Counted from the stretch's first letter, positions 22,722 to 32,843 are shown. The stretch: 64,000 nucleotides of DNA from an uncultured Burkholderiales bacterium (GCA_937891665.1 CALAGS010000139.1:23807-87806), one strand, 5' to 3'. The notes: generated by a model from the sequence alone, not told the origin. Numbers and translations are program-made.

Positions 22722-24608
22722 GTGCTGGGCCAATTTTGTGTGTCTTCAAGCAAAACCTCTTTAACCGCCCTGACCGTCGGTGCTATCGGCGTGGTCTATG
22801 GCGACATTGGTACCAGTGTGTTGTATGCCATGAAAGAGGTCTTCGGATCTGGGCATGTAGAGTTCACAACTCAAAACATTTACGGCATTTTGTCCATTTT
22901 CTTTTGGACGCTCACCACCATCATTTCGCTGAAGTATGTCAGCCTTGTGCTTCGGGCCGACAACCACGGCGAGGGCGGTTTGGTGGCCATGTTGGCACTG
23001 GCCTCTCAGTCCGTCAAAGACCAACCTCGTTTGCGCAAAGTTTTGCTGATGCTGGGTATTTTCGGCACGTGTTTGTTTTATGGCGATGGTGTGATCACAC
23101 CGGCCATTTCAGTGCTTTCCGCGGTCGAGGGTTTGGAGATCATTTCTCCCAACTTTAAAAAGGCCGTCATTCCCCTCACCTTGTTGATTTTGTTTGCCTT
23201 GTTTGCGGTACAAAAGCGAGGCACAGCAGGCATTGGCAAATTCTTCGGCCCTATTACGCTGGTTTGGTTTGGAGCCATTGCCATTTTGGGTGTTTATCAC
23301 ATCTCGGCTCACCCAGAAATTTTGTGGGCCATCAGCCCGCACTATGCGGTGATGTTCATATGGGAGAACCCGGGCACCACCTTCATCATTTTGGGAGCCG
23401 TGGTCTTGTGTGTGACCGGCGGCGAGGCGCTCTATGCTGACATGGGTCACTTCGGTAAGCAGCCCATCCGATTGGCTTGGTTCACCACTGTCATGCCTGC
23501 CTTGACTTTGAATTATTTTGGCCAGGGTGCGTTGTTGTTGTCCAACCCCGAGGCCGTCAAAAATCCTTTTTACATGATGGCCCCTGATTGGGCCTTGATT
23601 CCATTGGTGTGTCTTGCCACCATGGCCACGGTCATTGCTTCTCAAGCCTTGATCACGGGCGCGTTCAGTGTCACCAAGCAAGTGATTCAGTTGGGTTATT
23701 TGCCCCGCTTGCAAGTGCTTCACACCAGCGTGAAGGAACTGGGTCAAATCTACATCCCCTTGGTGAATTGGGGTTTGTTTGTTCTGATTGTGCTGGCCGT
23801 AGCTTTGTTCAAATCTTCGAGCAATTTGGCTGCAGCTTACGGCATTGCGGTTTGTACCGACATGTTGATCACCACCATTCTGACCTTCTTTGTGATTCGC
23901 TACAGCTGGAAATTACCGCTGTCACTTTGCATTGGCGCAACCGGATTTTTCTTTGTGGTGGACTTTGCATTTTGGGCCTCTAACCTCATGAAGCTTTTTG
24001 AAGGTGGCTGGTTCCCATTGGTCATTGCCAGCGGCATCTTCTTGCTGATGGTCACTTGGAGTGATGGTCGTCGTTTGTTGAATGAGTCGAGGAAGGCTGA
24101 CGGATTCAGCTTGGTCGATTTTTTAGACGCTATTTTTGTAGCACCACCTGCCCGCGTGGAGGGCACGGCTGTATTTTTGACTGCCGAAATTGGCAGTGTG
24201 CCCAACGCCTTGTTGCACAACCTCAAGCACAACAAAGTGTTGCACCGACAAAACTTGTTTGTCACGGTTCAAAACCACGAAGTACCCTGGATCGGATTGA
24301 ACAAGCGAATAGAAATTGAGCCTTTGCACCACGACTGCTGGCAAGTGATCGTCAACTATGGCTTTAAAAATGATCCCGATTTGCCGAAGGCCTTGGAACA
24401 GTTAAAAGTTCATGGTGCTGACCTTGATCCTATGAGCACCAGTTATTTCTTGTCACGTGACATTGTCATTCCAACCATCGGCGGCGGCATGGCCACATGG
24501 CGTGAGAAGCTGTTTGCACAGATGCACTTGAACGCCAGTGCCGCAGCTGAATTTTTGAAACTGCCGAATAACTCGGTGGTGGAGTTGGGCTCGAAGATTG
24601 AAATTTGA
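22722..24608 (+). CDS. kup: Kup/Trk-type low-affinity potassium uptake protein
   Basis: [44 protein letters not shown] start. Confidence 0.95.
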   Translation: MLGQFCVSSSKTSLTALTVGAIGVVYGDIGTSVLYAMKEVFGSGHVEFTTQNIYGILSIFFWTLTTIISLKYVSLVLRADNHGEGGLVAMLALASQSVKDQPRLRKVLLMLGIFGTCLFYGDGVITPAISVLSAVEGLEIISPNFKKAVIPLTLLILFALFAVQKRGTAGIGKFFGPITLVWFGAIAILGVYHISAHPEILWAISPHYAVMFIWENPGTTFIILGAVVLCVTGGEALYADMGHFGKQPIRLAWFTTVMPALTLNYFGQGALLLSNPEAVKNPFYMMAPDWALIPLVCLATMATVIASQALITGAFSVTKQVIQLGYLPRLQVLHTSVKELGQIYIPLVNWGLFVLIVLAVALFKSSSNLAAAYGIAVCTDMLITTILTFFVIRYSWKLPLSLCIGATGFFFVVDFAFWASNLMKLFEGGWFPLVIASGIFLLMVTWSDGRRLLNESRKADGFSLVDFLDAIFVAPPARVEGTAVFLTAEIGSVPNALLHNLKHNKVLHRQNLFVTVQNHEVPWIGLNKRIEIEPLHHDCWQVIVNYGFKNDPDLPKALEQLKVHGADLDPMSTSYFLSRDIVIPTIGGGMATWREKLFAQMHLNASAAAEFLKLPNNSVVELGSKIEI

Positions 24609-24630
24609 AGGCGTAAGCCTTCCAATTTTT
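24607..24630 (+). terminator. Candidate terminator after kup
   Basis: GAAGGC-GTAA-GCCTTC hairpin followed by CCAATTTTT. Confidence 0.55.
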
Positions 24631-24663
24631 AGCTTCTCTACCAAATCCTCAATCTGCCGCCGA

Positions 24664-25506
24664 TCAGTTTCCGCTCATTGCTTCGCCCATTTGAAGTGGC
24701 CGCGTGCTGAGCCAATCGCCTGGGAACTGAAGGCTGTTTTCTGGAAACAGCATCACCACGGTCGAGCCCAATAAAAACCGGCCCATCTCATCGCCTTTTT
24801 GCAAGCGCACGTCTTGAGAGTCATATCGCCATTCACGCACGGTACCAGGGCGAGGCGGATTCACCTGACCATGCCACACCGTGGCCATGCTGCCCACAAT
24901 GGTGGCGCCAACCAGCACCAAAACCATGGGGCCTTGTTCGGTTTCAAATTCGCACACCACGCGTTCGTTGCGCGCAAACAAGCCTGGTACACCACGTGCC
25001 GTAGTGGGGTTCACAGAAAACAAATCACCTGGCACATGAATCATGCGCAACAACTTACCCGCAATGGGCATGTGAATGCGGTGGTAATCCCGCGGGCTTA
25101 AATACAGCGTTGCAAATTGACCATTTTGAAATTGAGCGGCCAGTGCGGCATCGCCGCCCACCAAGGCCTGTGTGCTGTACTGATGGCCTTTGGCTTGAAA
25201 GATTTGGTCGCGTTCAATGGCGCCGCATTGGCTGATGGCGCCGTCAACGGGGCAAACCCATGTGCTGTTGGACATGGGACGTGCGCCGTCTTTTAAAGGG
25301 CGTGTGAAAAATTCATTGAAGCTTTTGTAGTGCGCAGGGTCGGCGTGGGCCGCTTCAGACATGTTGACGTTGTAGCGTTTGACAAAACGCTTGATGACCC
25401 AGGTGGTGAATGCGCCCCACTCAGCACTGGCCACAAGGCCTGCCAAGCGGGTCATGGCCAGCTTGGGCATCAGGTATTGCGGTACTACCGCCAATTGATC
25501 GGACAC
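24664..25506 (-). CDS. psd: Phosphatidylserine decarboxylase
   Basis: FNEFFTRPLKDGARP, PRDYHRIHMPIAGKL, LGST self-cleavage motif (GRFLLGSTVVMLFP). Confidence 0.95.
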   Translation of the reverse strand: MSDQLAVVPQYLMPKLAMTRLAGLVASAEWGAFTTWVIKRFVKRYNVNMSEAAHADPAHYKSFNEFFTRPLKDGARPMSNSTWVCPVDGAISQCGAIERDQIFQAKGHQYSTQALVGGDAALAAQFQNGQFATLYLSPRDYHRIHMPIAGKLLRMIHVPGDLFSVNPTTARGVPGLFARNERVVCEFETEQGPMVLVLVGATIVGSMATVWHGQVNPPRPGTVREWRYDSQDVRLQKGDEMGRFLLGSTVVMLFPENSLQFPGDWLSTRPLQMGEAMSGN

Positions 25507-25594
25507 TCGGACTCCCTAGATTCGCACGATGGCCTATTGTAGGAGGCTCTTTTGTCGATGAGTCCGGGTAGGCACTGACACGAATTGAAGCTCT

Positions 25595-26788
25595 TTAATG
25601 GGTCAATGCGTTTTCAGCACGCCAGCCATACAGCCACTCCAGTGCATCGTAGAAGCGCTCGGGCGTGCGGCCTTCCCACAGTTGATTGCGCACCAAGCGC
25701 TCAACACCTTTGGCGTGATAAAGGCGACCCATTTCACGGGCCGACAGCACCACCCGTGCCGTGCGAGGAATGCGGCTTTTCTCATACAACTGAAAAGTTT
25801 TAAGCACATCACCTTGGCAATGCTTCATGGCTTGGCCCAAAGTGACAGCGTCTTCAATGGCCATGCACGCACCTTGCGCCATGTACTGCAGCATGCCGTG
25901 TGCGGCATCGCCCAACATGGTCACGCGGCCATCGCCCCATTTTTCGAGCGGGTTGCGATCTGCGGTGGCCCATCGGCGCCAAGTTTTGGGAAGGTGCAGC
26001 ATTTGCCTTGCGCGAGGGCAGATGCCATCAAAGTAACTCAGCACTTCTTCCTTGCTGCCATCGGTCACGCCCCATTCCTCTTCGTCTCGGCTGTGAAAAG
26101 TCACCACCAGGTTGTATTGCTGTCCGTCGCGCAGCGGGTAATGCACCAAATGGCAGTCGGGGCCCGCCCAAACCACGGGCGCATTGATTTGCAAATCGAG
26201 TGGCATTTCTGCCACAGGCACCACCGCACGGTAAACCACGTGGCCCGAAATACGGGGTGGATCGTTGAACATTTTTTCGCGAATCACAGAGCGAACGCCA
26301 TCTGCCGCCACCAAGGCATCGGCTTTGAAGATGCGGCCGTTTTGGTCAACGGCCGTCACGCCTTCGTTGTCTTGGGTCACGCTCACAACCTTGGTTGAGG
26401 TTTCCACATGAATCAAATCGGAGCCTTGCGTAGCTTCCAACATCGAGGTGTGGATGTCTGCACGGTGAATCACCGCGTAAGGGTTTTTGAAGCGATCGCG
26501 AAAAGCCTGACCCACTGGAAAGCTGCCAACTTCAGAGCCATCTACTGCATCCATCATGATGAGGCGTTCGGTAAACACAGCCCGCTTGCGCGCTTTTTCG
26601 CCCACACCTAAAGCATCCAGCGCAGCAAAGGCATTGGGCCCAAGTTGAACGCCCGCGCCAATTTCACCCAGTTGAGCCGCTTGTTCAAGAACAGTGACAT
26701 GAACACCTTGCTGGCTTAGGGCAACAGCTGCAGCCAAACCGCCAATGCCACCGCCCACAACGATGAACTTTTTGCCAGAGGTGGTCAT
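25595..26788 (-). CDS. FAD-dependent 3-hydroxybenzoate 6-monooxygenase-like hydroxylase
   Basis: GGGIGGLAAAVALSQQGVHVTVLEQ; MLGDAAHGMLQYMAQGACMAIEDA; overlaps the gentisate dioxygenase gene by ATGA. Confidence 0.85.
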   Translation of the reverse strand: MTTSGKKFIVVGGGIGGLAAAVALSQQGVHVTVLEQAAQLGEIGAGVQLGPNAFAALDALGVGEKARKRAVFTERLIMMDAVDGSEVGSFPVGQAFRDRFKNPYAVIHRADIHTSMLEATQGSDLIHVETSTKVVSVTQDNEGVTAVDQNGRIFKADALVAADGVRSVIREKMFNDPPRISGHVVYRAVVPVAEMPLDLQINAPVVWAGPDCHLVHYPLRDGQQYNLVVTFHSRDEEEWGVTDGSKEEVLSYFDGICPRARQMLHLPKTWRRWATADRNPLEKWGDGRVTMLGDAAHGMLQYMAQGACMAIEDAVTLGQAMKHCQGDVLKTFQLYEKSRIPRTARVVLSAREMGRLYHAKGVERLVRNQLWEGRTPERFYDALEWLYGWRAENALTH

Positions 26789-27846
26789 GCAGAGAACTCC
26801 TGATAGAAGCCCAATGCACGCTGAGTGGGGGCATCGTCCACATGGAAAAGGTAAGCGTTGCCTTGGCTGGCGCGGTGCTTGATTTCAGCGTGTGTGGGAA
26901 TGGCCACCGTATCACCTTCTGACCATTTCAGGGTCACGCCATCAATTTCAGATTCGCCGTGGCCTTCAATCACATGCATGACGGAACTGGCCGAACGACG
27001 ACGTGGGCTGAAATCAAGGCCATCTCTTAAAAGCTGTGCAGAGAAGCCCAAGGTGGGCAAACAAGGCGCCCCTGTTTCTGGATTCACATAAGCCAGTTGC
27101 ACGGCATCGTCTTTGGCTGTGCCCTTGTCGAGTGCCAACAAGGCTTTGCGCACGTCCACCCATGGGTAGCGAATTTGCGGATAGGGCGCCCGCACCGATT
27201 GGCTCAATGAGCTGAAAGGCACCAGACCCGCACGTTGGTATTTGGTTTGCGATGCGTCCAAATCGGGGCTGGCATTTTGCGACGGACCTTCAATGGCGTA
27301 GGAGGCCTCCATGCCATAGACCATGGGCAAGTCCAGCGCATCCATCCAGACCACGGGGCCTTGACCTTCGTGGCCATGCTCGTGCCAAAGACCGGCAGGG
27401 GTCAGGATCAAGTCGCCTTTGTGCATCGGGCATTTCTCACCTTGCACGGTGGTGAAGCCGCCTTCGCCTTCCACCACAAAGCGCACGGCGCTGGGTGTGT
27501 GGCGATGGTTGGGTGCCACTTCGCCAGGCAAGATGAGCTGCATGCCCACGTAGATGTTCGGTGTGGCCACCAATTTCTCGATGCCATGGCCTGGGTTGCA
27601 CAACACCAAAACGCGGCGCTCTGCTTTTTCAATGGGCGTCAGCTCGCCGGCGCGCATGAGCTGGGGGCGCACATCTTTGTAATGCCAAACAAAAGGCTGA
27701 GTGGCTCGCGATGGCTTTCCGCGTGGCAAAAGACCCCGCAATTGCGGCCACAAAGGTGCGATCGACAGGGCGGTCATGTCGGCAATGTAGTCGGCTGGCA
27801 AATCTTCCAAACGGCCTAAGGAATCGGTCTGATGGGAGGGGTTCAA
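26785..27846 (-). CDS. Gentisate 1,2-dioxygenase (bicupin)
   Basis: HRHTPSAVRFVVEGEGGFTTVQGEKCPMHKGDLILTPAGLWHEHGHEG; second cupin VMHVIEGHGESEIDG. Confidence 0.9.
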   Translation of the reverse strand: MNPSHQTDSLGRLEDLPADYIADMTALSIAPLWPQLRGLLPRGKPSRATQPFVWHYKDVRPQLMRAGELTPIEKAERRVLVLCNPGHGIEKLVATPNIYVGMQLILPGEVAPNHRHTPSAVRFVVEGEGGFTTVQGEKCPMHKGDLILTPAGLWHEHGHEGQGPVVWMDALDLPMVYGMEASYAIEGPSQNASPDLDASQTKYQRAGLVPFSSLSQSVRAPYPQIRYPWVDVRKALLALDKGTAKDDAVQLAYVNPETGAPCLPTLGFSAQLLRDGLDFSPRRRSASSVMHVIEGHGESEIDGVTLKWSEGDTVAIPTHAEIKHRASQGNAYLFHVDDAPTQRALGFYQEFSA

Positions 27847-27875
27847 GGTCAGTCTCCTAGAAATTTTTCTTCGAT

Positions 27876-27895
27876 TTAATAAGTATACATATTAA
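27876..27895. promoter_or_regulatory. Near-perfect 20-bp palindrome (candidate operator)
   Basis: TTAATAAGTATACATATTAA; one mismatched symmetric pair; upstream of the gentisate genes and in the divergent region. Confidence 0.55.
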
Positions 27896-28003
27896 TTTAA
27901 AGCTGGCAAGTCTTCTGCAAGCACTTGGCTTTAGGCGGGATCAGGTCATCAAAACCTGTGTTGCGTCAGGAAGTCAAGGGTGCCTCCAAGGCACAATCAG
28001 GGG

Positions 28004-28933
28004 ATGACTTATTTATTGAATGTCCAAAATTTGGAGAAAAGTTTTGGCACCAACAAGGTGGTTGACGACTTGTCTTTCCAAATCTCGGCAGGCGAGTGCT
28101 TGGGGGTGATTGGCCCCAATGGGGCAGGCAAAACCACCACTTTGAGAATGTGCCTGGGTTTGACAACGCCCGATTCGGGCAGCATCACCTTCTTTGACAC
28201 ACTGTCGATGCCAGATGAGGCCATGGCCATCAAGGCACGTTTGGGCGTTGTTTCGCAAATGGACACCTTGGACCCTGACTTCACCGCTGAAGAAAATTTG
28301 TTGGTTTATGGCCGCTACTTCGGCATGAAAGACCGTGACATCAAAGCACGCATTGCCCAGCTCTTGGAGTTTGGTGCTTTGACCAGCAAGGCCAAAGCCA
28401 AGCCGGGTGAACTGTCGGGCGGCATGAAACGCCGCTTGAGTTTGTCACGCGCCCTGATCAACCAGCCGCAAATGTTGATGCTCGATGAGCCCACCACAGG
28501 CCTTGACCCGCAAGCCAGGCATTTGATGTGGGAGCGATTGCAGATGCTGATGCAAGAGGGCAAGTCGATCTTGTTGACCACCCACTTCATGGACGAAGCC
28601 GAGCGTTTGTGCGACCGCTTGTTGGTCATTGACCATGGTAAAAAAATTGCTGAAGGCAAGCCGCGCGATTTGATTGCGCAGCACTTAGAGCCCGATGTGG
28701 TGGAGCTGTATGGCCACGGGGCTTTGGATTTGGCGGCCGCAAACTCGCCCCTTAGGCCATATGCGGCACGTGTTGAGGTCAGTGGCGAAACCGTGTTTTT
28801 CTATACGGCCAAGGCAGAGCCTTTGCTGGTGGCATTGCAAGCTTGGCCTCACATTCGAAGTCTGCACCGCCCGGCCAATTTGGAGGATTTGTTTTTGAAA
28901 CTCACCGGTCGACAAATCAGGGAGAACGCATGA
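28004..28933 (+). CDS. ABC transporter ATP-binding protein, NodI/DrrA-like exporter
   Basis: GPNGAGKTTTLRMCLGL; ELSGGMKRRLSLSRALINQPQMLMLDEPTTGLDPQARHLMWERL. Confidence 0.9.
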   Translation: MTYLLNVQNLEKSFGTNKVVDDLSFQISAGECLGVIGPNGAGKTTTLRMCLGLTTPDSGSITFFDTLSMPDEAMAIKARLGVVSQMDTLDPDFTAEENLLVYGRYFGMKDRDIKARIAQLLEFGALTSKAKAKPGELSGGMKRRLSLSRALINQPQMLMLDEPTTGLDPQARHLMWERLQMLMQEGKSILLTTHFMDEAERLCDRLLVIDHGKKIAEGKPRDLIAQHLEPDVVELYGHGALDLAAANSPLRPYAARVEVSGETVFFYTAKAEPLLVALQAWPHIRSLHRPANLEDLFLKLTGRQIRENA

Positions 28934-29745
28934 TGCACAAGCAACACGTGACCCCTTCAGTTTGGGCGCCGCCGCAAATATCGATGCGCTGGTGGCCTGT
29001 GTTTTTGCGCAACATGTTGGTGTGGCGCAAGTTGGCCCTTCCCAGTTTGGTGGGCAACATTGCGGAGCCACTCATGTGGTTAGTGGCTTTCGGCTACGGC
29101 TTGGGAGCCTTGGTGGGCGAGGTCAGCACAGGCGGTCAGCAAGTGTCTTACATTTTGTTCTTGGCCAGCGGCAGCATCTGCATGAGCGCCATGAATGCGG
29201 CTTCCTTTGAGGCTTTGTACTCTGCCTTCTCGCGAATGCACATGCAAAAAACCTGGGATGGCATTATGAATGCCCCTGTGCGTTTAGACGATGTGGTCAT
29301 GGCCGAAATGTTGTGGGCCGCCTACAAAGCGCTGTTTACCGTCACGGCTATTTTGGGGGTCATGCTGGTCTTGGGCATTAGCCACAGTTGGAAGTTGTTG
29401 TTGGCATGGCCAGTGTTGTGGCTGGTCGGCGTCACCTTCAGTTGCATTGCCTTGATCTTCAACGCGATGGCCAAGGGCTATGACTTTTTCACGTACTACT
29501 TCACCTTGTTTTTAACGCCCATGATGTTTTTGTCGGGCATTTACTTTCCGCGCACGCAGCTACCTGACTGGTTGCAACGCGTCACAGACTTTTTGCCTTT
29601 GACAGCGGCCGTTGAATTGGTCAGGCCGATGTTTTTAGATCAATGGCCAAGCAATGTGGCTGGCAATCTGAGTTTGCTCGTTGGCGTTTCAGCGGCGGCA
29701 TTTTGGGTGGCTTTGGCTTTAACCCGAAAGCGCTTCAGGGCATGA
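28930..29745 (+). CDS. ABC transporter permease, NodJ-like
   Basis: ABC-2 type TM layout; FLTPMMFLSGIYFPRTQLPDWLQ; overlaps the upstream ATPase stop. Confidence 0.88.
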   Translation: MMHKQHVTPSVWAPPQISMRWWPVFLRNMLVWRKLALPSLVGNIAEPLMWLVAFGYGLGALVGEVSTGGQQVSYILFLASGSICMSAMNAASFEALYSAFSRMHMQKTWDGIMNAPVRLDDVVMAEMLWAAYKALFTVTAILGVMLVLGISHSWKLLLAWPVLWLVGVTFSCIALIFNAMAKGYDFFTYYFTLFLTPMMFLSGIYFPRTQLPDWLQRVTDFLPLTAAVELVRPMFLDQWPSNVAGNLSLLVGVSAAAFWVALALTRKRFRA

Positions 29746-29797
29746 CAACGAACTTTTTATCAATCGACTCTCTTCATCACTTTTCATTTCTCAAATC

Positions 29798-30646
29798 ATG
29801 AACATTCAAAAAGTAGGCATCATTGGCGCAGGCACCATGGGCAACGGCATAGCACAAGCTTGTGCAGTGGCAGGCATTCCGGTGGTGATGGTGGACATCT
29901 CGGAAGCGGCAGTGGCCAAAGGCATTGCCACGGTGTCGGGCAGCTTAGACCGCTTGCTTAAAAAAGAAAAAATCACGGAAGCAGACAAAGCGGCAGCGCT
30001 GTCTAAAATTCAAGGCAGCACCCAGTATGAAGACCTGATGAGTGCCGATCTGGTGATTGAGGCCGCCACTGAAAATCAAGATCTCAAAGTCAAAATCTTG
30101 AAGCAACTGGATACCTTGTTGGCCCCTGATGTCATCATTGCCTCCAACACCTCCTCTATTTCAATCACGCAGTTGGCCGCTGTGACCACGCGTGCCGACC
30201 GCTTCATTGGCATGCACTTTTTCAACCCTGTGCCCATGATGGCGCTGGTGGAAATTATTCGCGGTTTGCAAACCAGCGACGAAACGCACGATGCGGTTCA
30301 CGCCTTGGCCACCGCCTTGGGCAAAACGCCCATCACGGTTAAGAACGCACCTGGCTTCGTGGTCAATCGCATCTTGGTGCCCATGATCAATGAAGCCTTG
30401 TTTGTATTGTCAGAAGGCTTGGCCACACCCGACGACATTGATGCCGGCATGAAGCTCGGTTGCAACCAACCCATTGGCCCTTTGGCCTTGGCCGACATGA
30501 TTGGCCTTGATGTGTGCTTGGCCGTCATGGAGGTGTACCTCAAAGAATTTGGCGACAGCAAATACCGGCCATGCCCGCTGTTGAAAGAATTGGTGGCTGC
30601 AGGTCGATTGGGCCGTAAAACGGGTCACGGTGTTTACCAATATTGA
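29798..30646 (+). CDS. 3-hydroxybutyryl-CoA dehydrogenase
   Basis: VGIIGAGTMGNGIAQACA; MHFFNPVPMMALVEIIRG; NRILVPMINEALFVLSEG. Confidence 0.93.
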   Translation: MNIQKVGIIGAGTMGNGIAQACAVAGIPVVMVDISEAAVAKGIATVSGSLDRLLKKEKITEADKAAALSKIQGSTQYEDLMSADLVIEAATENQDLKVKILKQLDTLLAPDVIIASNTSSISITQLAAVTTRADRFIGMHFFNPVPMMALVEIIRGLQTSDETHDAVHALATALGKTPITVKNAPGFVVNRILVPMINEALFVLSEGLATPDDIDAGMKLGCNQPIGPLALADMIGLDVCLAVMEVYLKEFGDSKYRPCPLLKELVAAGRLGRKTGHGVYQY

Positions 30647-30653
30647 GCTTGCT

Positions 30654-30674
30654 CAAGTGCGCTGAGCGCACTTG
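30654..30674 (+). other. Intergenic perfect stem-loop
   Basis: CAAGTGCGC-TGA-GCGCACTTG between two CDSs, no clear U-tract. Confidence 0.5.
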
Positions 30675-30700
30675 TCTCTAACCTAATTGAATCACTTTTT

Positions 30701-31504
30701 ATGACGACCATCCATCCTGAAGGCAGCATTGACTTGGAAGTACAGAGCGGCGTGCTGCTGATTGGCATTAACCGACCCAACAAGCGCAACGGCTTCACGC
30801 CCAAGATGTACCGCGAGTTGGGCGAGGCTTATACGCGGCTGGACGACGACGTGACCCTGCGTGTTGGCGTGTTGCATGCCATGGGCGAGCACTTTACAGC
30901 CGGCCTTGATTTGCCCACCATCGCACCTCTCATGCAGCGTGGTGAAAAAGCTGTGCCGCTGGGCTTAGTTGACCCTTTGAATTTGGGCATGGAAGGCTAT
31001 CGCCGCCGTACCAAGCCCATGGTCGTGGCGGTTCAAGGCATTACCTACACCTTGGGCATAGAGTTGATGCTGGCAGCCGACATTGTGGTGGCTGCCGACA
31101 ATTGCCGTTTCTCGCAATTGGAAGTGAAGCGCGGCATCATGGCCACAGGTGGTGCCACATTGCGCATGGCCGAGCGCGCAGGCATGGGCAATGCCTTGTT
31201 GCATTTGCTCACAGGCGACGAGTTTGGCAGTGCAGAAGCTTTGCGTTTGAATTTTATTCAACGTGTCGTGCCTGCAGGTGAGCAGTTGAACGAGGCGATC
31301 AAGATTGCAGAAGCCATAGCCGCGCAAGCGCCACTGGCCGTGGTGGCCACACGCCAGAATGTTTTGAAAGCAGTGGAACAAGGCCCCTTGGTGGCCATGC
31401 ACGAATTCATTTCAGTTCAAAAAACTTTGTCTAACAGCGTAGACGCCAAAGAAGGCGTGCAGTCCTTCATCGAAAAACGCGCAGCGCGGTTCACTGGAAA
31501 ATAG
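30701..31504 (+). CDS. Enoyl-CoA hydratase/isomerase family (crotonase)
   Basis: INRPNKRNGFTPKMYRELG; KRGIMATGGATLRMAERAGMGNALLHLLTGDEF. Confidence 0.88.
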   Translation: MTTIHPEGSIDLEVQSGVLLIGINRPNKRNGFTPKMYRELGEAYTRLDDDVTLRVGVLHAMGEHFTAGLDLPTIAPLMQRGEKAVPLGLVDPLNLGMEGYRRRTKPMVVAVQGITYTLGIELMLAADIVVAADNCRFSQLEVKRGIMATGGATLRMAERAGMGNALLHLLTGDEFGSAEALRLNFIQRVVPAGEQLNEAIKIAEAIAAQAPLAVVATRQNVLKAVEQGPLVAMHEFISVQKTLSNSVDAKEGVQSFIEKRAARFTGK

Positions 31505-31508
31505 CCTT

Positions 31509-31577
31509 GTGAAAATTGCGCTGCTGTCTGACATCCATGCCAATTTGCAGGCGCTTCGCGCTTGCGCGGCACACTGA
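31509..31577 (+). pseudogene. Residual N-terminus of a calcineurin-like metallophosphoesterase
   Basis: GTG AAA ATT GCG ... encodes VKIALLSDIHANLQALRACAAH then TGA; matches the family N-terminus (M-K-I-A-L-L-S-D-I-H-A-N-L-x-A-L) but ends after 22 codons. Confidence 0.6.
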
Positions 31578-31609
31578 TGCCGTACCGTTGAAGATCATAG
31601 GAACACTGA

Positions 31610-32761
31610 ATGACGAATGATCTCACACAATGGCCCGCCGAGTGGGACGCCAGGCATCCCTATGCATCCCTTACACCCGATGCCGTGCTAGATGCGTTGG
31701 CCGACATTGGTTTGATGGGAGATGGCCGGCTGATTGCGCTCAGCTCGTATGAAAACCGCGTCTATCAGATTCAATTGGAAACAGAACGTTCACCTGTGCA
31801 AACAGATGGCACGCCTGTACCCGACAGTGTGGTGGCCAAGTTTTATCGGCCGGGTCGCTGGACAGATGCGCAGATTCAAGAAGAACACGACTTTGCGGCC
31901 GAGTTGGTAGCCGCGGAAGTGCCTGCGGTGCCGCCCCTGAATTTACGAGGTCGCACTTTGCATCACAAGAAGTTTGTGAAGGGTACAAATAGTTCTGCAG
32001 CTCATGAGCCGAATCTTGCTGAACATCACAAAACGTTTCAAGGTTTTTCATTTTCCGTCAGCGAACGCCGAGGTGGCCGGCGGCCAGAACTTGATGACGG
32101 CGAAGTGTTGGAATGGATCGGCCGGTTTTTGGCGCGCATTCATACCGTAGGGGCTACCAAAGCTTTTCACAATCGACCTTCACTCAGCATTGACACCTTC
32201 ATGCAAGAGCCCAAGGATTGGTTGCTCAATAACAAAGCCATTCCCATGGAAGTAGAGCGGGCGTGGCAAGACGCGTGGCAACAAGCCATGGACGTGATGC
32301 ATGCTGCTGGCTTAGGTTCTGCGCATGGCAGCGACTGGCCTCATTTTCAAATGCTGCGTTTGCACGGTGACTGCCACCCCGGTAATATTTTGTGGACACC
32401 TGCTGATTTGCCAGGCGGTGGTCCGCACTTCGTTGACTTGGACGACGCGCGAATGGGCCCTTCCGTGCAGGATTTGTGGATGCTGTTGTCGGGCGATCGC
32501 AAACAGCGCTCAGGTCAGTTAAGCATGTTGCTTGATGGTTATGAACAAGTGCGCGATTTTGATCGGCGCGAATTGGCCCTGATTGAACCCCTGCGCACTT
32601 TGCGCTTGGTGCATTACAGCGCGTGGTTAGCGCGCCGTTGGGACGATCCTATATTTCCGATTAACTTCCCTTGGTTTGGCACGCCAGATTATTGGCGCGG
32701 CCAAGTGCAAATGTTGGAAGAGCAGATCGAGCAAATGCAAGAACCACTGCTGGTGGTTTAA
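31610..32761 (+). CDS. srkA: SrkA/YihE-type serine/threonine protein kinase
   Basis: MGDGRLIALSSYENRVYQIQLE; FSVSERRGGRRPELDDGEVLEWIGRFLARIH; LHGDCHPGNILW; FVDLDDARMGPSVQDLWMLL. Confidence 0.88.
   Translation: MTNDLTQWPAEWDARHPYASLTPDAVLDALADIGLMGDGRLIALSSYENRVYQIQLETERSPVQTDGTPVPDSVVAKFYRPGRWTDAQIQEEHDFAAELVAAEVPAVPPLNLRGRTLHHKKFVKGTNSSAAHEPNLAEHHKTFQGFSFSVSERRGGRRPELDDGEVLEWIGRFLARIHTVGATKAFHNRPSLSIDTFMQEPKDWLLNNKAIPMEVERAWQDAWQQAMDVMHAAGLGSAHGSDWPHFQMLRLHGDCHPGNILWTPADLPGGGPHFVDLDDARMGPSVQDLWMLLSGDRKQRSGQLSMLLDGYEQVRDFDRRELALIEPLRTLRLVHYSAWLARRWDDPIFPINFPWFGTPDYWRGQVQMLEEQIEQMQEPLLVV
31961..32038 (+). repeat. Imperfect 15-bp direct repeats delimiting an in-frame 63-nt segment in srkA
   Basis: CATCACAAGAAGTTT (31961) and CATCACAAAACGTTT (32024), 13/15 identical, 63 nt apart. 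Confidence 0.55.
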
Positions 32762-32843
32762 GTACAAACCTTCGCAACGATTTGCATTGAATTAAATGTC
32801 GCTTGAAGAACTGTGGGTAAGCGATTAACTGATTTAATTCCAA

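Noticed and set aside
25598-26398. 266-aa plus-strand ORF opposite the FAD monooxygenase
   Set aside because: Antisense to a well-supported CDS with no family motifs.
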